Source of the DNA: Micromonospora costi
GTDB taxonomy: Bacteria > Actinomycetota > Actinomycetes > Mycobacteriales > Micromonosporaceae
Direction of reading: 5' to 3'
NCBI RefSeq assembly: GCF_003626655.1
Contig: NZ_RBAN01000001.1
Coordinates: 2,314,828-2,378,827 of the forward strand
DNA: 64,000 bases
In this document: in pieces, positions 27,890-38,389 of the stretch
Layout: every line of letters starts with the position of its first letter
Position numbering within the stretch: the stretch's first letter is position 1
The notes under the pieces: model-generated
Databases searched by the model: none
Seen by the model: only the letters and a program-made list of their open reading frames with translations
What the model was told of the DNA's origin: nothing
Made by a program: the position numbers and the translations under genes

Positions 27890-28813
27890 ACTGCGGGCGG
27901 TTGCGATGGCTTGACGGACCGTCCAGGGGATGTAGTCGGGTCGGAGGGTGTCGGCCCACGTGAACCGGAGGACGGTCCACCCGGCGTTGATCAGGCGGTT
28001 CTGCCGGTGGCGGTCGGCGAAGGCAGCGTCCGGAGTGTCGTGCGCCTCGCGGCCGTCCGCCTCGGCGATGACACGCGGTGCCCGCCAGCCCAGATCGCCG
28101 ATGCCGAGCAGGTAGCCGTCGTCGTCCCGTACCTCCAGTTGGAGCGCGTCCGGCGGCACCCGCCCGTCGACGCACCGCAACCGGGTACGCGTCTCCAGCG
28201 GCGACTGCGCCCGTCCGTCCGCCTCGGCGAGGTATCCCCGCGCGGCCACCGCCCCCCGCCGCCCTCGGATGAGCCGCGGCACCGCCAGCAGGTCGTCAGC
28301 ACTCACGAGGCCACGGTTCAACGCCGAGTCGAGTACGCAGATCGCCGGATAGCGCTGCTCACGCAGGATGAGGTCGGTGATCGTCCGCAACGGCGTCGTG
28401 GCGGGGATGCCCCGGAACGCGACGATCTGCTCCGGGGTGACGTCCAGTTGGTGGACGACCACGTCGGGGTGCGCGGCCCGGGCCGGCCGGGCGACGGCAC
28501 CGGGCACCGACAGGTGGATCTGGTCCGTGGGGCGAAACCCGGCGATCCCCTGCAACTCGGCTGCGGTCGCGAGGACCGCTACGGCACCGGGGCCGAAGGA
28601 CGCCACGGCCGCCCTGATCCGGGCCCTGCTGGAGATGCCGCCGCTGACGTCGGCGTCGACCAGGTAACTACCCCTGGCGAGCGGTCGCCAGCGACCCGTC
28701 CGACACAAGCGCTGCACCTCGTGCACGGTGAGACCGGCACCGCGCGCGTCCGCCAGCGTCACGATTCCGTCCTGCGTGGCAGCGACCCGCCGCGCCAGGG
28801 TCAGAGCATCCAT
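27881..28813 (-). CDS. AbiEi-like antitoxin domain fused to a DUF559/Vsr-type nuclease-like domain
   Basis: A 310-residue protein. The N-terminal 60 residues (GIVTLADARGAGLTVHEVQRLCRTGRWRPLARGSYLV) match the winged-helix domain of AbiEi antitoxins. The middle is typical of these proteins (LATAAELQGI, RTITDLIL). The C-terminal 90 residues contain IAEADGREAH, DRHRQNRLINAGWTVLRFTW, the pattern of DUF559 PD-(D/E)xK nuclease-like domains. No separate AbiEii toxin gene is adjacent, so this is a lone gene of unknown role. Its stop codon lies in palindrome copy 3. ATG 28813 is used; an in-frame GTG lies two codons upstream. Confidence 0.82.
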   Translation of the reverse strand: MDALTLARRVAATQDGIVTLADARGAGLTVHEVQRLCRTGRWRPLARGSYLVDADVSGGISSRARIRAAVASFGPGAVAVLATAAELQGIAGFRPTDQIHLSVPGAVARPARAAHPDVVVHQLDVTPEQIVAFRGIPATTPLRTITDLILREQRYPAICVLDSALNRGLVSADDLLAVPRLIRGRRGAVAARGYLAEADGRAQSPLETRTRLRCVDGRVPPDALQLEVRDDDGYLLGIGDLGWRAPRVIAEADGREAHDTPDAAFADRHRQNRLINAGWTVLRFTWADTLRPDYIPWTVRQAIATARSSR

Positions 28814-28855
28814 GCCGACCCACTCTCCCGGCCGGCGGCACCCCCCGAAGCCCCC

Positions 28856-28885
28856 TGTGGATAACTCCCGTCGCCCTGTGGACAA
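28856..28885. promoter_or_regulatory. Pair of DnaA-box sequences
   Basis: TGTGGATAA (28856-28864) and TGTGGACAA (28877-28885) are reverse complements of TTATCCACA and TTGTCCACA, both classical DnaA boxes. They lie in the same orientation 21 bases apart, two helical turns, 43 bases upstream of the AbiEi/nuclease gene start. They could put that gene under DnaA control or titrate DnaA. Confidence 0.6.
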
Positions 28886-28906
28886 CGCCCCGCCGACTGG
28901 CGGCGT

Positions 28907-28963
28907 TGATCATGAAGTTATTGCCCCTCGACACGGCGTGTCGGGGCAATAACTTCATGATCA
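28907..28963. repeat. GATC-ended palindrome, copy 4 (core family)
   Basis: Perfect 21-base arms (28907-28927, 28943-28963) surround TCGACACGGCGTGTC, whose GACAC/GTGTC can extend the stem. It lies 41 bases past the purA stop, on the side where purA transcription ends, and upstream of the AbiEi/nuclease gene. Confidence 0.93.
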
Positions 28964-29004
28964 CCGGGGGAAGCGGGCGGGGCCGCGGCCGGGCGGGCCG
29001 GCCC

Positions 29005-30369
<1,365 letters not shown>

Positions 30370-30417
30370 TTACGGCGCGGCCGGCGGGGGCCGTGTCGAG
30401 AGGCAGGAGGCTCCTTC

Positions 30418-31461
30418 GTGTACGACGTGGTGCTGCTCACCCTCGGCTCGGAGCGCGACGCTCCCGGGGGCTGCGGCAGCGGCGGCGCCTGCTGCGGCGG
30501 GGCGACCGGGGGCGCGACCGGAGCTGCCGGAGAGGCGGCGGACGCCGCCGAGGGAACGGCCACCGCCGACGGGAAGCCGGAGCGCTGCGAGACGCCCCGG
30601 GTGCCGGTGCTGGCCTGCGCCGACGCGTTGACCGCACGCGGCGCGCGGGTCGAGACGGTCACCGCCCGCTCCGACGCGGAGATCGACGAGGTGCTGGCCC
30701 GCCTCGACGGCCCCCCGCGCCCGGACGGCCTCACCTGGCCGGACCCGGATTCCAAGACCCGCCTCGTGGTCGCCACGGCCAGTGACGCACAGTTGCGCGC
30801 CGTCCTGCGCCGGCTCGTCCGGCGGTACGCCCCACCGCCCAGCCGCCGCCCCGAGGACCTGGCCGGCAACCGGACGGTGCCCGACCTGCCGCCGGTCGGC
30901 GTACTGCCGCTCGATCCGGCCCGGAGCACCGGTCACCGTGACCTGGTCGCGCAGCTCGGGCTGCCGCGCGAGCCGGCGGCGGTGGCCGCCGCCGTGCTCG
31001 ACGGCACCCCCCGGCGGCTCGACCTGCTGCGCAACGACGGCGGCTCGGTGACCCTGGACGGCGCGCTGCTCGGTGCCGCCGACGACGAGGGCCGCCCGCT
31101 GCACTGGCGCGGCCGGGTCGAGGTGGACGACACCGTCCTCTCCGACGGCGACGAGCCGCTGCTGGCCTGCGCGGTCGGGAACGCCGGTGGGTACGCGGTG
31201 CTCAACGACGTGGCGCTGCTCAACCGACCGGACCCGACCGACGGCGTGGTCGAGGTCGCGGTGGCCGTCCCGGTCGTGGCCCGCTCGGCGTTCGGGCGCA
31301 AACGCGTACGCCTCGAGGTACGCCGCGCCCGGGGGCGCGCGGTGTCGGTGCTGCCCCGGGACGAGAAGCTGCCCTTCGTCGACGACGGCGTCGAGGGTGA
31401 GCTGAGCCGGAAGCGGTCCTGGTGGACGGAGCCGGGCGCCTGGGCGGTCTGGGCCGCCTGA
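30418..31461 (+). CDS. Diverged diacylglycerol/lipid-kinase-like protein with an N-terminal cysteine cluster
   Basis: A 347-residue protein I do not recognise by name. The middle aligns by eye with lipid kinases: LVVATASDAQLRAVLRRL stands where these have the GGDGT loop, VGVLPLDPARSTGHRDLVAQLGLP resembles the GTxNDFAR segment, and DGTPRRLDLLRNDGG the following substrate-strand region. The GGDGT motif itself is absent, so catalysis is doubtful. The N-terminus has a Gly/Cys run (GGCGSGGACCGGATGG) and later CETPRVPVLACADAL, which could bind a metal or form disulfides. GTG 30418 has GGAGG 7 bases upstream. It is divergent from purA. Confidence 0.6.
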   Translation: MYDVVLLTLGSERDAPGGCGSGGACCGGATGGATGAAGEAADAAEGTATADGKPERCETPRVPVLACADALTARGARVETVTARSDAEIDEVLARLDGPPRPDGLTWPDPDSKTRLVVATASDAQLRAVLRRLVRRYAPPPSRRPEDLAGNRTVPDLPPVGVLPLDPARSTGHRDLVAQLGLPREPAAVAAAVLDGTPRRLDLLRNDGGSVTLDGALLGAADDEGRPLHWRGRVEVDDTVLSDGDEPLLACAVGNAGGYAVLNDVALLNRPDPTDGVVEVAVAVPVVARSAFGRKRVRLEVRRARGRAVSVLPRDEKLPFVDDGVEGELSRKRSWWTEPGAWAVWAA

Positions 31462-31537
31462 CCCGCCGCCGCCACTCGCCGGCCCGGCCGTCGTCGGCTG
31501 CTGGGCCTATCCTCGGCAGGAGGAATGGGGAGGAACC

Positions 31538-34033
31538 GTGGTGGACGAGAACGCCGACCGGGTGCGCGTACCCGGCCAGCAGCCGGTGCCGGAGCGGGAC
31601 ATCGAACCACTCTGGCCCACCGATCCGGCCGACGGCGGCGCGACGGCGCCGCCCTGGGCTGCTGTCGTCTTCCCACCCGCCGGAGCACCGTCCAGTGAGG
31701 AGCCGCCGGCGTCCGCGGGCGGATCGCCCGCGGTGCCACCGGTACCCGCCCCGCCGACCAGCGGCTCGCCCGCCCCGACCGGCGCGCCCTCCCCGGCCGA
31801 CTACCCCTCCCTGACCGGCGCGCTGCCCCCGCCCGGCGGCTGGGCGCCGCCGCCCCCGCCGCCCGGCACCGGATGGACCCCGCCGACGCAGCCGGGCTGG
31901 CAGCCACCGCCGCCCCCGAACCCGCCCACGCCCGGCCACGGCTCCAGCGGTGCGACCGCGACCGGTCCCACGAGCGGCAGCGCCCCGGCAGCCGGCGGCG
32001 CCTCGACGACCGCCCCCGGGGCCGGCACCGGCGGGTCGGCGGGCCGGACGGCATCCGCAGGGCCGGTGGCCGCGCCGGCCGGTGGCACGACGGCCTCCGG
32101 CCCTGCTCAGCCCCCGGCCGGTCAGGTCGACCTCGACCTGCCGTTCTCCCACGACGAGCCGCCCGCGCCCGTCGTCGGCCGGGAGCAGGCAGCCGCGAGC
32201 GCTCCGGCGCAGGCTGCCCCCAGCACTGCTTCGCAGACCGGCTCGGATGCGCCCACTCAGGCAGCCGACGGCGAGCCGGCGCAGGCAGCCGACGGCGAGC
32301 CGGCGCAGGCAGCCCCCACCGTGCCGGCACAGGCACCCCCCGACGTCCCAGCGCAGGCGGCCTCCGACGTCCCAGCGCAGGCGGCGGCCGAGATGCCGGC
32401 ACAGGCGGCGCCTGAGGTGCCGGCCCAACCGGCGTCCGACGGGACGGCTGGACCGGCCGTCAGCGACACGAGCGCCGGGGCCGACACCGGCACGAGCACC
32501 GACGAGCCGGCGGCGGACGAGCAGCCCGAGCAGCCGACCACCTCCCCGACCGACGGCCCGGCGGGTCCCGGGCGCCCCGGCGACTCGCCCTGGGCGTACC
32601 CGCCGCAGCGCAGCAGCGCCAGCACGGACCAGGACGCGGCGTCGCCGAGCGCGGCCCAGCCGGCCAGCGCCAGCACTCCCGGAACCCGCACGCCCGGAGC
32701 CGGCGGCCCCACGACCGGCACACCCGGAACCGGCGGCCCCGCCACCGGCATGCCCGAGGCCGGCGTCCCGGGCGCACCGGCGCCCGCCTCCGGCACCCCC
32801 ACCGCTGGCACGCCCGGATCCGGCGTCCCCGGCACACCGCTGCCCGGCACCGCTTCGGCGGCGCAGCCCTGGCCGGGCGTCCCCGGGCAGCAGCTCCCAC
32901 CGCCGCCCGTCCCGGGTGACGCGGCGCCGCCCGCGCCCTCGGCGCCGGCCACCCCGCCGGGGCCCTACCCGCCGTCGCCCGGCTGGTACACGCCGCCCTG
33001 GCAGCAGGCCGGAGCCTCCGTGCCGCCGGCACCTCCCGCTCAGCCGTACCCGCCGGCGGTCGCCGCGGTGCCGCCCGGCTACCCGACCGCGGACACTCCG
33101 GAGCCGCCCGCCCCGCCGACGGCCGAGGACTTCGCCCGGCGGCGGCAGGTACGCCCGCCGGACCCAGTCGCCACCATCGGCGTACGGGCGATGGCCAACA
33201 AGATCGGCCTACGGCTGCCACCCGGGCGGCACGAGCAGGAGTTGAAGCGGGACATCGAAATGGTCCGCCGTAACTTCGGCGGGCTGCGCCAGGTGACGGT
33301 GGTCAACCCGAAGGGCGGCGCCGGCAAGACGGTCGCCATCCTGCTGCTCGCCATGACGTTCGGGCAGAAGCGCGGCGGCTACGTGCTGGCCTGGGACAAC
33401 AACGAGACCCAGGGCACCCTCGGCATGCGGGCGCAGCAGGACTTCCACTCCCGTACGGTGCGGGACCTGCTGCGCGACCTCGGCCAGTTCCACGGGGCGC
33501 ACGGGCGGGTCGGCGACCTCTCGCAGTACGTCCGCTCGCAGGGCGAGGGCATGTTCGACGTCCTCGCGTCGGACGAGTCCGCGACCGGTGGCGAGATGCT
33601 GACGGCGGCGGCGTTCGCGGAGCTTCGCGAGGTGGTCAGCCGGTTCTACAAGCTGATCTTCGTGGACACCGGCAACAACGTGCGGGCGCAGAACTGGCAG
33701 GCCGCGATGGACGCCACCGACCAGTTGGTGGTCACCATGTCCGCCCGTAACGACTCGGCCGAGACGGCCGCCCGGATGCTCGACCACCTGGAGCAGAGCG
33801 GCCGGCAGCGGCTGGTCCGGCAGGCGGTCACCGTGGTGTCGATGCCGCCGTCCCGCAAGGAGATCGACCTGCCGGCGATCCAGGAGCACTTCGCCGCCCG
33901 CACCCGGGCCGTGCTGCTGGCACCGTACGAGCGACTCATCGACAGCGGCGAACCGATCCGCTACGGAGCCCTCAGCTCCGCCACCCGCGAAGCGTGGCTG
34001 AAAATCGCCGCCTCCGTAGCCGAAGGCCTGTAA
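31538..34033 (+). CDS. EspI-like protein: Pro/Ala-rich region fused to a MinD/ParA-type ATPase
   Basis: An 831-residue protein. The first 520 residues are low-complexity Pro/Ala/Gly, including seven tandem PAQAA-type units around residues 246-300 and later Pro/Gly/Thr repeats. The C-terminal 270 residues form a MinD/ParA-like ATPase with a deviant Walker A motif, NPKGGAGKT, the partner strand VLAWDNNETQGTLG and IFVDTGNN. The layout matches EspI, an accessory ATPase of mycobacterial ESX-1 secretion, and related actinobacterial proteins. No other ESX genes are in the window. GTG 31538 follows GGGGAGG. Confidence 0.82.
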   Translation: MVDENADRVRVPGQQPVPERDIEPLWPTDPADGGATAPPWAAVVFPPAGAPSSEEPPASAGGSPAVPPVPAPPTSGSPAPTGAPSPADYPSLTGALPPPGGWAPPPPPPGTGWTPPTQPGWQPPPPPNPPTPGHGSSGATATGPTSGSAPAAGGASTTAPGAGTGGSAGRTASAGPVAAPAGGTTASGPAQPPAGQVDLDLPFSHDEPPAPVVGREQAAASAPAQAAPSTASQTGSDAPTQAADGEPAQAADGEPAQAAPTVPAQAPPDVPAQAASDVPAQAAAEMPAQAAPEVPAQPASDGTAGPAVSDTSAGADTGTSTDEPAADEQPEQPTTSPTDGPAGPGRPGDSPWAYPPQRSSASTDQDAASPSAAQPASASTPGTRTPGAGGPTTGTPGTGGPATGMPEAGVPGAPAPASGTPTAGTPGSGVPGTPLPGTASAAQPWPGVPGQQLPPPPVPGDAAPPAPSAPATPPGPYPPSPGWYTPPWQQAGASVPPAPPAQPYPPAVAAVPPGYPTADTPEPPAPPTAEDFARRRQVRPPDPVATIGVRAMANKIGLRLPPGRHEQELKRDIEMVRRNFGGLRQVTVVNPKGGAGKTVAILLLAMTFGQKRGGYVLAWDNNETQGTLGMRAQQDFHSRTVRDLLRDLGQFHGAHGRVGDLSQYVRSQGEGMFDVLASDESATGGEMLTAAAFAELREVVSRFYKLIFVDTGNNVRAQNWQAAMDATDQLVVTMSARNDSAETAARMLDHLEQSGRQRLVRQAVTVVSMPPSRKEIDLPAIQEHFAARTRAVLLAPYERLIDSGEPIRYGALSSATREAWLKIAASVAEGL

Positions 34034-34086
34034 ACCCCCCATCCCCAGCCCCACCCCCCAGCCCCGCACCCTCGCCCCCGCTCGCC

Positions 34087-34162
34087 CCGCGATCTTGCAC
34101 TTTCTGCCCCGACATTCCGGGCCAAAAGCCTCAAAACAAGGGCCGAAACTGCAAGATCGCGG
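34087..34162. repeat. GATC-containing palindrome, variant type A
   Basis: Outer arms CCGCGATCTTGCA and TGCAAGATCGCGG pair perfectly over 13 bases and continue imperfectly inwards (CTTTCTGCCCC against GGGCCGAAAC). The sequence differs from the core family but has the same plan: GATC near the ends and a GCCC-containing inner arm. It lies between the convergent EspI-like and DUF3151 genes. Confidence 0.82.
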
Positions 34163-34214
34163 AGGCGAGGGGTGGGGGCGGGGGACGGGGGGACGGGCGG
34201 GGACGGGCGCCGGG

Positions 34215-34643
34215 TTAGAGGCTGGCCAGGGCGTCGGCGGCGGCGGGGTCGCAGTCGCGCAGGAACTGGGCGCAGCGGGCGGCCTCGTCGGCCTCACCGA
34301 TCGCGTCGGCGGCCCGGGACAGGACGTAGAGGCAGCGGAGGAAGCCCCGGTTCGGCTCGTGCGACCAGGGCACCGGCCCGTGACCCTTCCAGCCGCTGCG
34401 GCGCAGCTGGTCCAGGCCGCGGTGGTAGCCGGTGCGTGCGTACGCGTACGCCGGGACGATCTGGTCGGCCGCGAACGCCCGCGCCCCCAGCGCCGCCCAC
34501 GCCGCGCTGTACGTGGGGAAGCGCGCCGCCACGTCGGCGAAAGCGTCCCCGTCGCCGCTCTGTTCGGCGTTGGCCAGCGCGGCGTCCGCCTCGTCGTTCG
34601 CGGGAAGGAGGGTGGCCGGTGGCTCCGGCAGGAGGTTCTGCAT
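34215..34643 (-). CDS. DUF3151 family protein
   Basis: A 142-residue conserved actinobacterial protein of unknown function, DUF3151. The family start MQNLLPEPPATLLP is present, followed by helical segments FADVAARFPTYSAAWAALG and AYAYARTGYHRGLDQLRRSGWKG, and a conserved EPNRGFLRCLYVL. In actinobacteria it commonly lies close to fba and purA, as here. ATG 34643 is chosen over an upstream TTG by family alignment. Confidence 0.88.
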   Translation of the reverse strand: MQNLLPEPPATLLPANDEADAALANAEQSGDGDAFADVAARFPTYSAAWAALGARAFAADQIVPAYAYARTGYHRGLDQLRRSGWKGHGPVPWSHEPNRGFLRCLYVLSRAADAIGEADEAARCAQFLRDCDPAAADALASL

Positions 34644-34727
34644 CGCCCCATTCAACCCGCTTCGCGGGGGGCCGCGCGAGAGGGTCGGCCGAGCCGCTTG
34701 GCTGAACGGCTGAGGAGTTGGTCACGC

Positions 34728-34834
34728 CTGCGGCCCATGCCGCAGCCAAGTGTTTTCGATTACAACTAATGGTCCGGAGCCTCCCCAGGACCCGGTTACG
34801 CAGGAGCCCGGTGGCCGCGGCCGCCGGGCTCCTG
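34728..34834 (+). promoter_or_regulatory. Two leader hairpins before the LOG-like gene
   Basis: CTGCGGC-CCAT-GCCGCAG (34728-34745) is a perfect 7-base stem, followed soon after by GTGTTTTCG. A second, stronger hairpin at 34801-34834 has perfect 11-base arms (CAGGAGCCCGG and CCGGGCTCCTG) around GC-rich sequence. Both lie in the 253-base divergent gap between DUF3151 and the LOG-like gene. They could be an attenuator or mark a small transcript. Confidence 0.45.
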
Positions 34835-34896
34835 TCGTGTCCGGCGGTGCGTCACCCGTCGTGTGGAAGGTGGACGGGTGGGGGCAGTATGGCCAG

Positions 34897-36129
34897 GTGC
34901 CGACCCCACCACCCGCGGACGTCATCGAGCCGCACGCCACCGACGAGATCGAGACCCGCGCCGAGTTCGACCGGCGGCTGGCCGGCGGCAGCCTCGCGGG
35001 GCTGACCGTGCAGGGGCTGCGCCTGGACGTGGCGCCACCCGACCTCAGCGAGATCGCAGTCGCGGGAACCCTCTTCGTCGGCTGCCGCTTCGCCTCCCGA
35101 GAGGTCGGCGCCGACCTGGTCCGGCGCGGCGCGAACGTGGTGCCGCCCTTCTCCGGGCTGCCGTACCCGACCCAGCCCTCGCACCTCTACACAGCGGAGG
35201 AACTGGCCGCCGGCTTCGCCGAGGCGGGGTTCGCCGGGATGTACGACACCCGGGTGTACGCGCACTTCCGGGCGCACGGCGGCGCGCTCCCAGACGTGAA
35301 GGAGGCGCTCGGTCAGCGGCTGCACGACCACGGCGTGGACAACGCGCTGGCCGACGCGACGCGGGCGTGGCTGGCCGCGCACGGGCCGCAGTCCGTGGTG
35401 GGGATCATGGGCGGGCACGCGGTGCCGCGTGGGAGCGTCCCGTACCGCATGGCGGCCGTGCTCGGCTGGGAGCTGGCGCGTGCCGACCGGCTGGTGGTCA
35501 CCGGCGGCGGGCCGGGGGTGATGGAGGCCGCGAACCTGGGCGCGTACCTGGCCGGCCGCCCGGCGGAGGAGCTGACCGCGGCGATCGACCTGCTCGCGAC
35601 GGCTCCCGACTTCACCGACCACGACCGCTACACGGCGGCGGCGCTGCGGGTGCGCGAGCGGTACTCGCCGCCGCCGTCGGCGAACGGCACGAGCGCCGGC
35701 ACGTCGACTCCGCTGCCCCGGCAGCGCGCCGCCGACCTCGGGTGGGCGCGGGCCGGCGGGCTGGCCATCCCGACCTGGTTGTACGGGCACGAACCGGCGA
35801 ACCTGTTCGCCGGACGGATCGCCAAGTACTTCTCGAACGCGATCCGGGAGGACACGATCCTGCGGCTCGCCCGGGGCGGGATCGTGTTCGCGCCGGGGCG
35901 GGCCGGCACGGTGCAGGAGGTGTTCCAGGCGGCGACGAAGACCTACTACGGCACCGACGGTGCCAGCGGCGCGTACGTCTTCCTGGACCGCGCCTACTGG
36001 ACCACGGAGCTGCCGGTCGAATCGCTGCTGCGCCCGCTGCTGGCCGCCTCCCCGTTCGGTGACCTGTCGTCGACCATCCACCTCACCGACGACGTCCACG
36101 AGGCCGTGCGGGTCCTGACCGGAGGCTGA
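34897..36129 (+). CDS. LOG-like Rossmann-fold nucleotide-binding protein
   Basis: A 410-residue protein with a LOG-like (lysine decarboxylase-like) Rossmann domain in its C-terminal 250 residues: VVTGGGPGVMEAANLGAYL and FAPGRAGTVQEVFQAATKTYYG stand for the family's GGGxxGxM and PGGxGTxxE motifs, with Arg replacing the second Gly. LOG proteins are nucleoside-5'-monophosphate phosphoribohydrolases; whether this longer variant has that activity is unknown. GTG 34897 is a judgment call; in-frame GTG 34861 and 34750 are possible. The gene is convergent with fba. Confidence 0.75.
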   Translation: MPTPPPADVIEPHATDEIETRAEFDRRLAGGSLAGLTVQGLRLDVAPPDLSEIAVAGTLFVGCRFASREVGADLVRRGANVVPPFSGLPYPTQPSHLYTAEELAAGFAEAGFAGMYDTRVYAHFRAHGGALPDVKEALGQRLHDHGVDNALADATRAWLAAHGPQSVVGIMGGHAVPRGSVPYRMAAVLGWELARADRLVVTGGGPGVMEAANLGAYLAGRPAEELTAAIDLLATAPDFTDHDRYTAAALRVRERYSPPPSANGTSAGTSTPLPRQRAADLGWARAGGLAIPTWLYGHEPANLFAGRIAKYFSNAIREDTILRLARGGIVFAPGRAGTVQEVFQAATKTYYGTDGASGAYVFLDRAYWTTELPVESLLRPLLAASPFGDLSSTIHLTDDVHEAVRVLTGG

Positions 36130-36202
36130 GCCGCGGGCCCGGCGGCGCCGGAAACCGAGCCGACGGGCCGCCGGCGCCCGCCGACGCCGGGCGCCGGAAC
36201 GG

Positions 36203-36237
36203 CGACGGCCGGCCCCCGGGTGGGGAGCCGGCCGTCG
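36203..36237. terminator. Bidirectional hairpin terminator
   Basis: CGACGGCCGGC (36203-36213) pairs perfectly with GCCGGCCGTCG (36227-36237), and the intervening CCCC/GGGG extends the stem. It lies between the convergent LOG-like and fba genes, 11 bases from the fba stop. Confidence 0.85.
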
Positions 36238-36248
36238 GAGTACGCGTC

Positions 36249-37274
<1,026 letters not shown>

Positions 37275-37433
37275 GTCGAACGCTCCTTAATTGCCGCTCT
37301 CGGCCGTGCTGGCCGCTGTTGTCCATGTGCGCCGGACCGCGCTGTCCTCCGCCGGGCAGTATCCCGCAGCGCGGCGACCCGGCCGCAACCGACCCGGCGC
37401 ACGTCCGCCCGACGGAGACCGCAACACCGCCGG

Positions 37434-37817
37434 TCACCGACCCTCCAGCCGGTCCGGCAGCACCACGCTGATCAGCCAGGTCACCACGGACATCACGATG
37501 GCGCCCCAGAACGCCGCCCAGAAGCCGTGCACCCGGAACGGCAGGTCGAGCGAACGGGCGATCCAGTCGGTCAGCAGGAACAGCAGCGCGTTGACGACCA
37601 GGGCGAACAGGCCCAGGGTCAGCAGGTAGAAGATGCAGCCGACCACCTTGATCACCGGCTTGAGGACCGCGTTCACGAGGCCGAAGATCACCGCGACCAC
37701 CACCAGGGTGAGCGCGGTGTTGGCACCGGTGCGGCCGCCGACCTCCACCCCGGGCACGACCAACGTGGTGATCCACAGCGCCACCGCGGTGATCGCCAGC
37801 CGGATCAGAAAGCCCAC
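37434..37817 (-). CDS. Phage-holin-family (superfamily IV) small membrane protein
   Basis: A 127-residue protein with four hydrophobic segments (FLIRLAITAVALWITTLVV, ALTLVVVAVIFGLVNAVL, IFYLLTLGLFALVVNALLFLL, FWAAFWGAIVMSVVTWLIS), the pattern of the actinobacterial four-helix holin-like family. These are chromosomal proteins of unknown role and do not indicate a prophage. GTG 37817 has AGGA upstream and gives the usual start GFLIRLAI. Confidence 0.85.
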   Translation of the reverse strand: MGFLIRLAITAVALWITTLVVPGVEVGGRTGANTALTLVVVAVIFGLVNAVLKPVIKVVGCIFYLLTLGLFALVVNALLFLLTDWIARSLDLPFRVHGFWAAFWGAIVMSVVTWLISVVLPDRLEGR

Positions 37818-37954
37818 GGCCCCATCCTGGCATCGGCCGTACGCGCCGGTGGGCCGATTCGGTCGACTCGGGGTTCGTGGCGCTGGGCGAGCGTACGGCG
37901 GGCACAACCCGTACGGTGGGTGGGATGACGCCCGCCGACATCCAGGGAGGGACG

Positions 37955-38167
37955 ATGGGTCAGCCCGACGAGGACTTCGCGCCCAGCGACCACCTCAACC
38001 CGGAGGAGCGCGACCTGGAAGCGGAGCCGGCCGACGCGGTGGAGCAGGCCGTCGCCGTGGACCCGACCGACGGTGAGCCGGAGCCGCACCGCGGCCTGGA
38101 GGTCGACGACTGGGACGCCATGGAGCAGGCGCGGGTGGTCGTCGGCGACGAGGACGACTACCGCTGA
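37955..38167 (+). CDS. Small acidic hypothetical protein
   Basis: A 70-residue protein of unknown function, strongly acidic and without hydrophobic segments (SDHLNPEERDLEAEPADAVE, ending WDAMEQARVVVGDEDDYR). ATG 37955 is preceded by GGGAGG at good spacing, which supports it as a real gene. It is divergent from the holin-like gene. Confidence 0.7.
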   Translation: MGQPDEDFAPSDHLNPEERDLEAEPADAVEQAVAVDPTDGEPEPHRGLEVDDWDAMEQARVVVGDEDDYR

Positions 38168-38328
38168 CGATCCGACCGCCGGGCAGCGGCGGCGCCATCT
38201 GCGCCGCCGGATCGAGCGGTGCCGGACGAGGTACGCGGTTGGGGACCGCGCACCCGAACGTTGCGTCGTTCCTGATCAGCCGTTCGGTCGATATTCGCCG
38301 GTGGGGGCCGGCCGGGGCGGCGCGGAGG

Positions 38329-38345
38329 CTTAACGACTCCTTAAG
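38329..38345. promoter_or_regulatory. Inverted repeat in the LPXTG-gene promoter
   Basis: CTTAACGACTCCTTAAG has perfect CTTAA/TTAAG ends. It lies 45 bases before the LPXTG gene start and is clearly AT-rich against its surroundings, so it is a likely operator or promoter element. No matching regulator is identified. Confidence 0.45.
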
Positions 38346-38389
38346 ATCCGCAGGCTTCGTTCTTTCATCCCCCTAAACGAGGGAACCCC

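Noticed and set aside
28856..28885. Chromosomal replication origin
   Set aside because: Only two DnaA boxes, no AT-rich unwinding region, and no dnaA, dnaN or gyrase genes nearby.
34660..34860. tRNA or structured RNA gene in the hairpin-rich gap
   Set aside because: The stems do not form a cloverleaf and no T-loop (GTTCGANTC) or CCA end is present.
37434..37817. Holin-like protein as a sign of a prophage
   Set aside because: This family is a chromosomal four-helix membrane protein in actinobacteria, and no phage gene is near.
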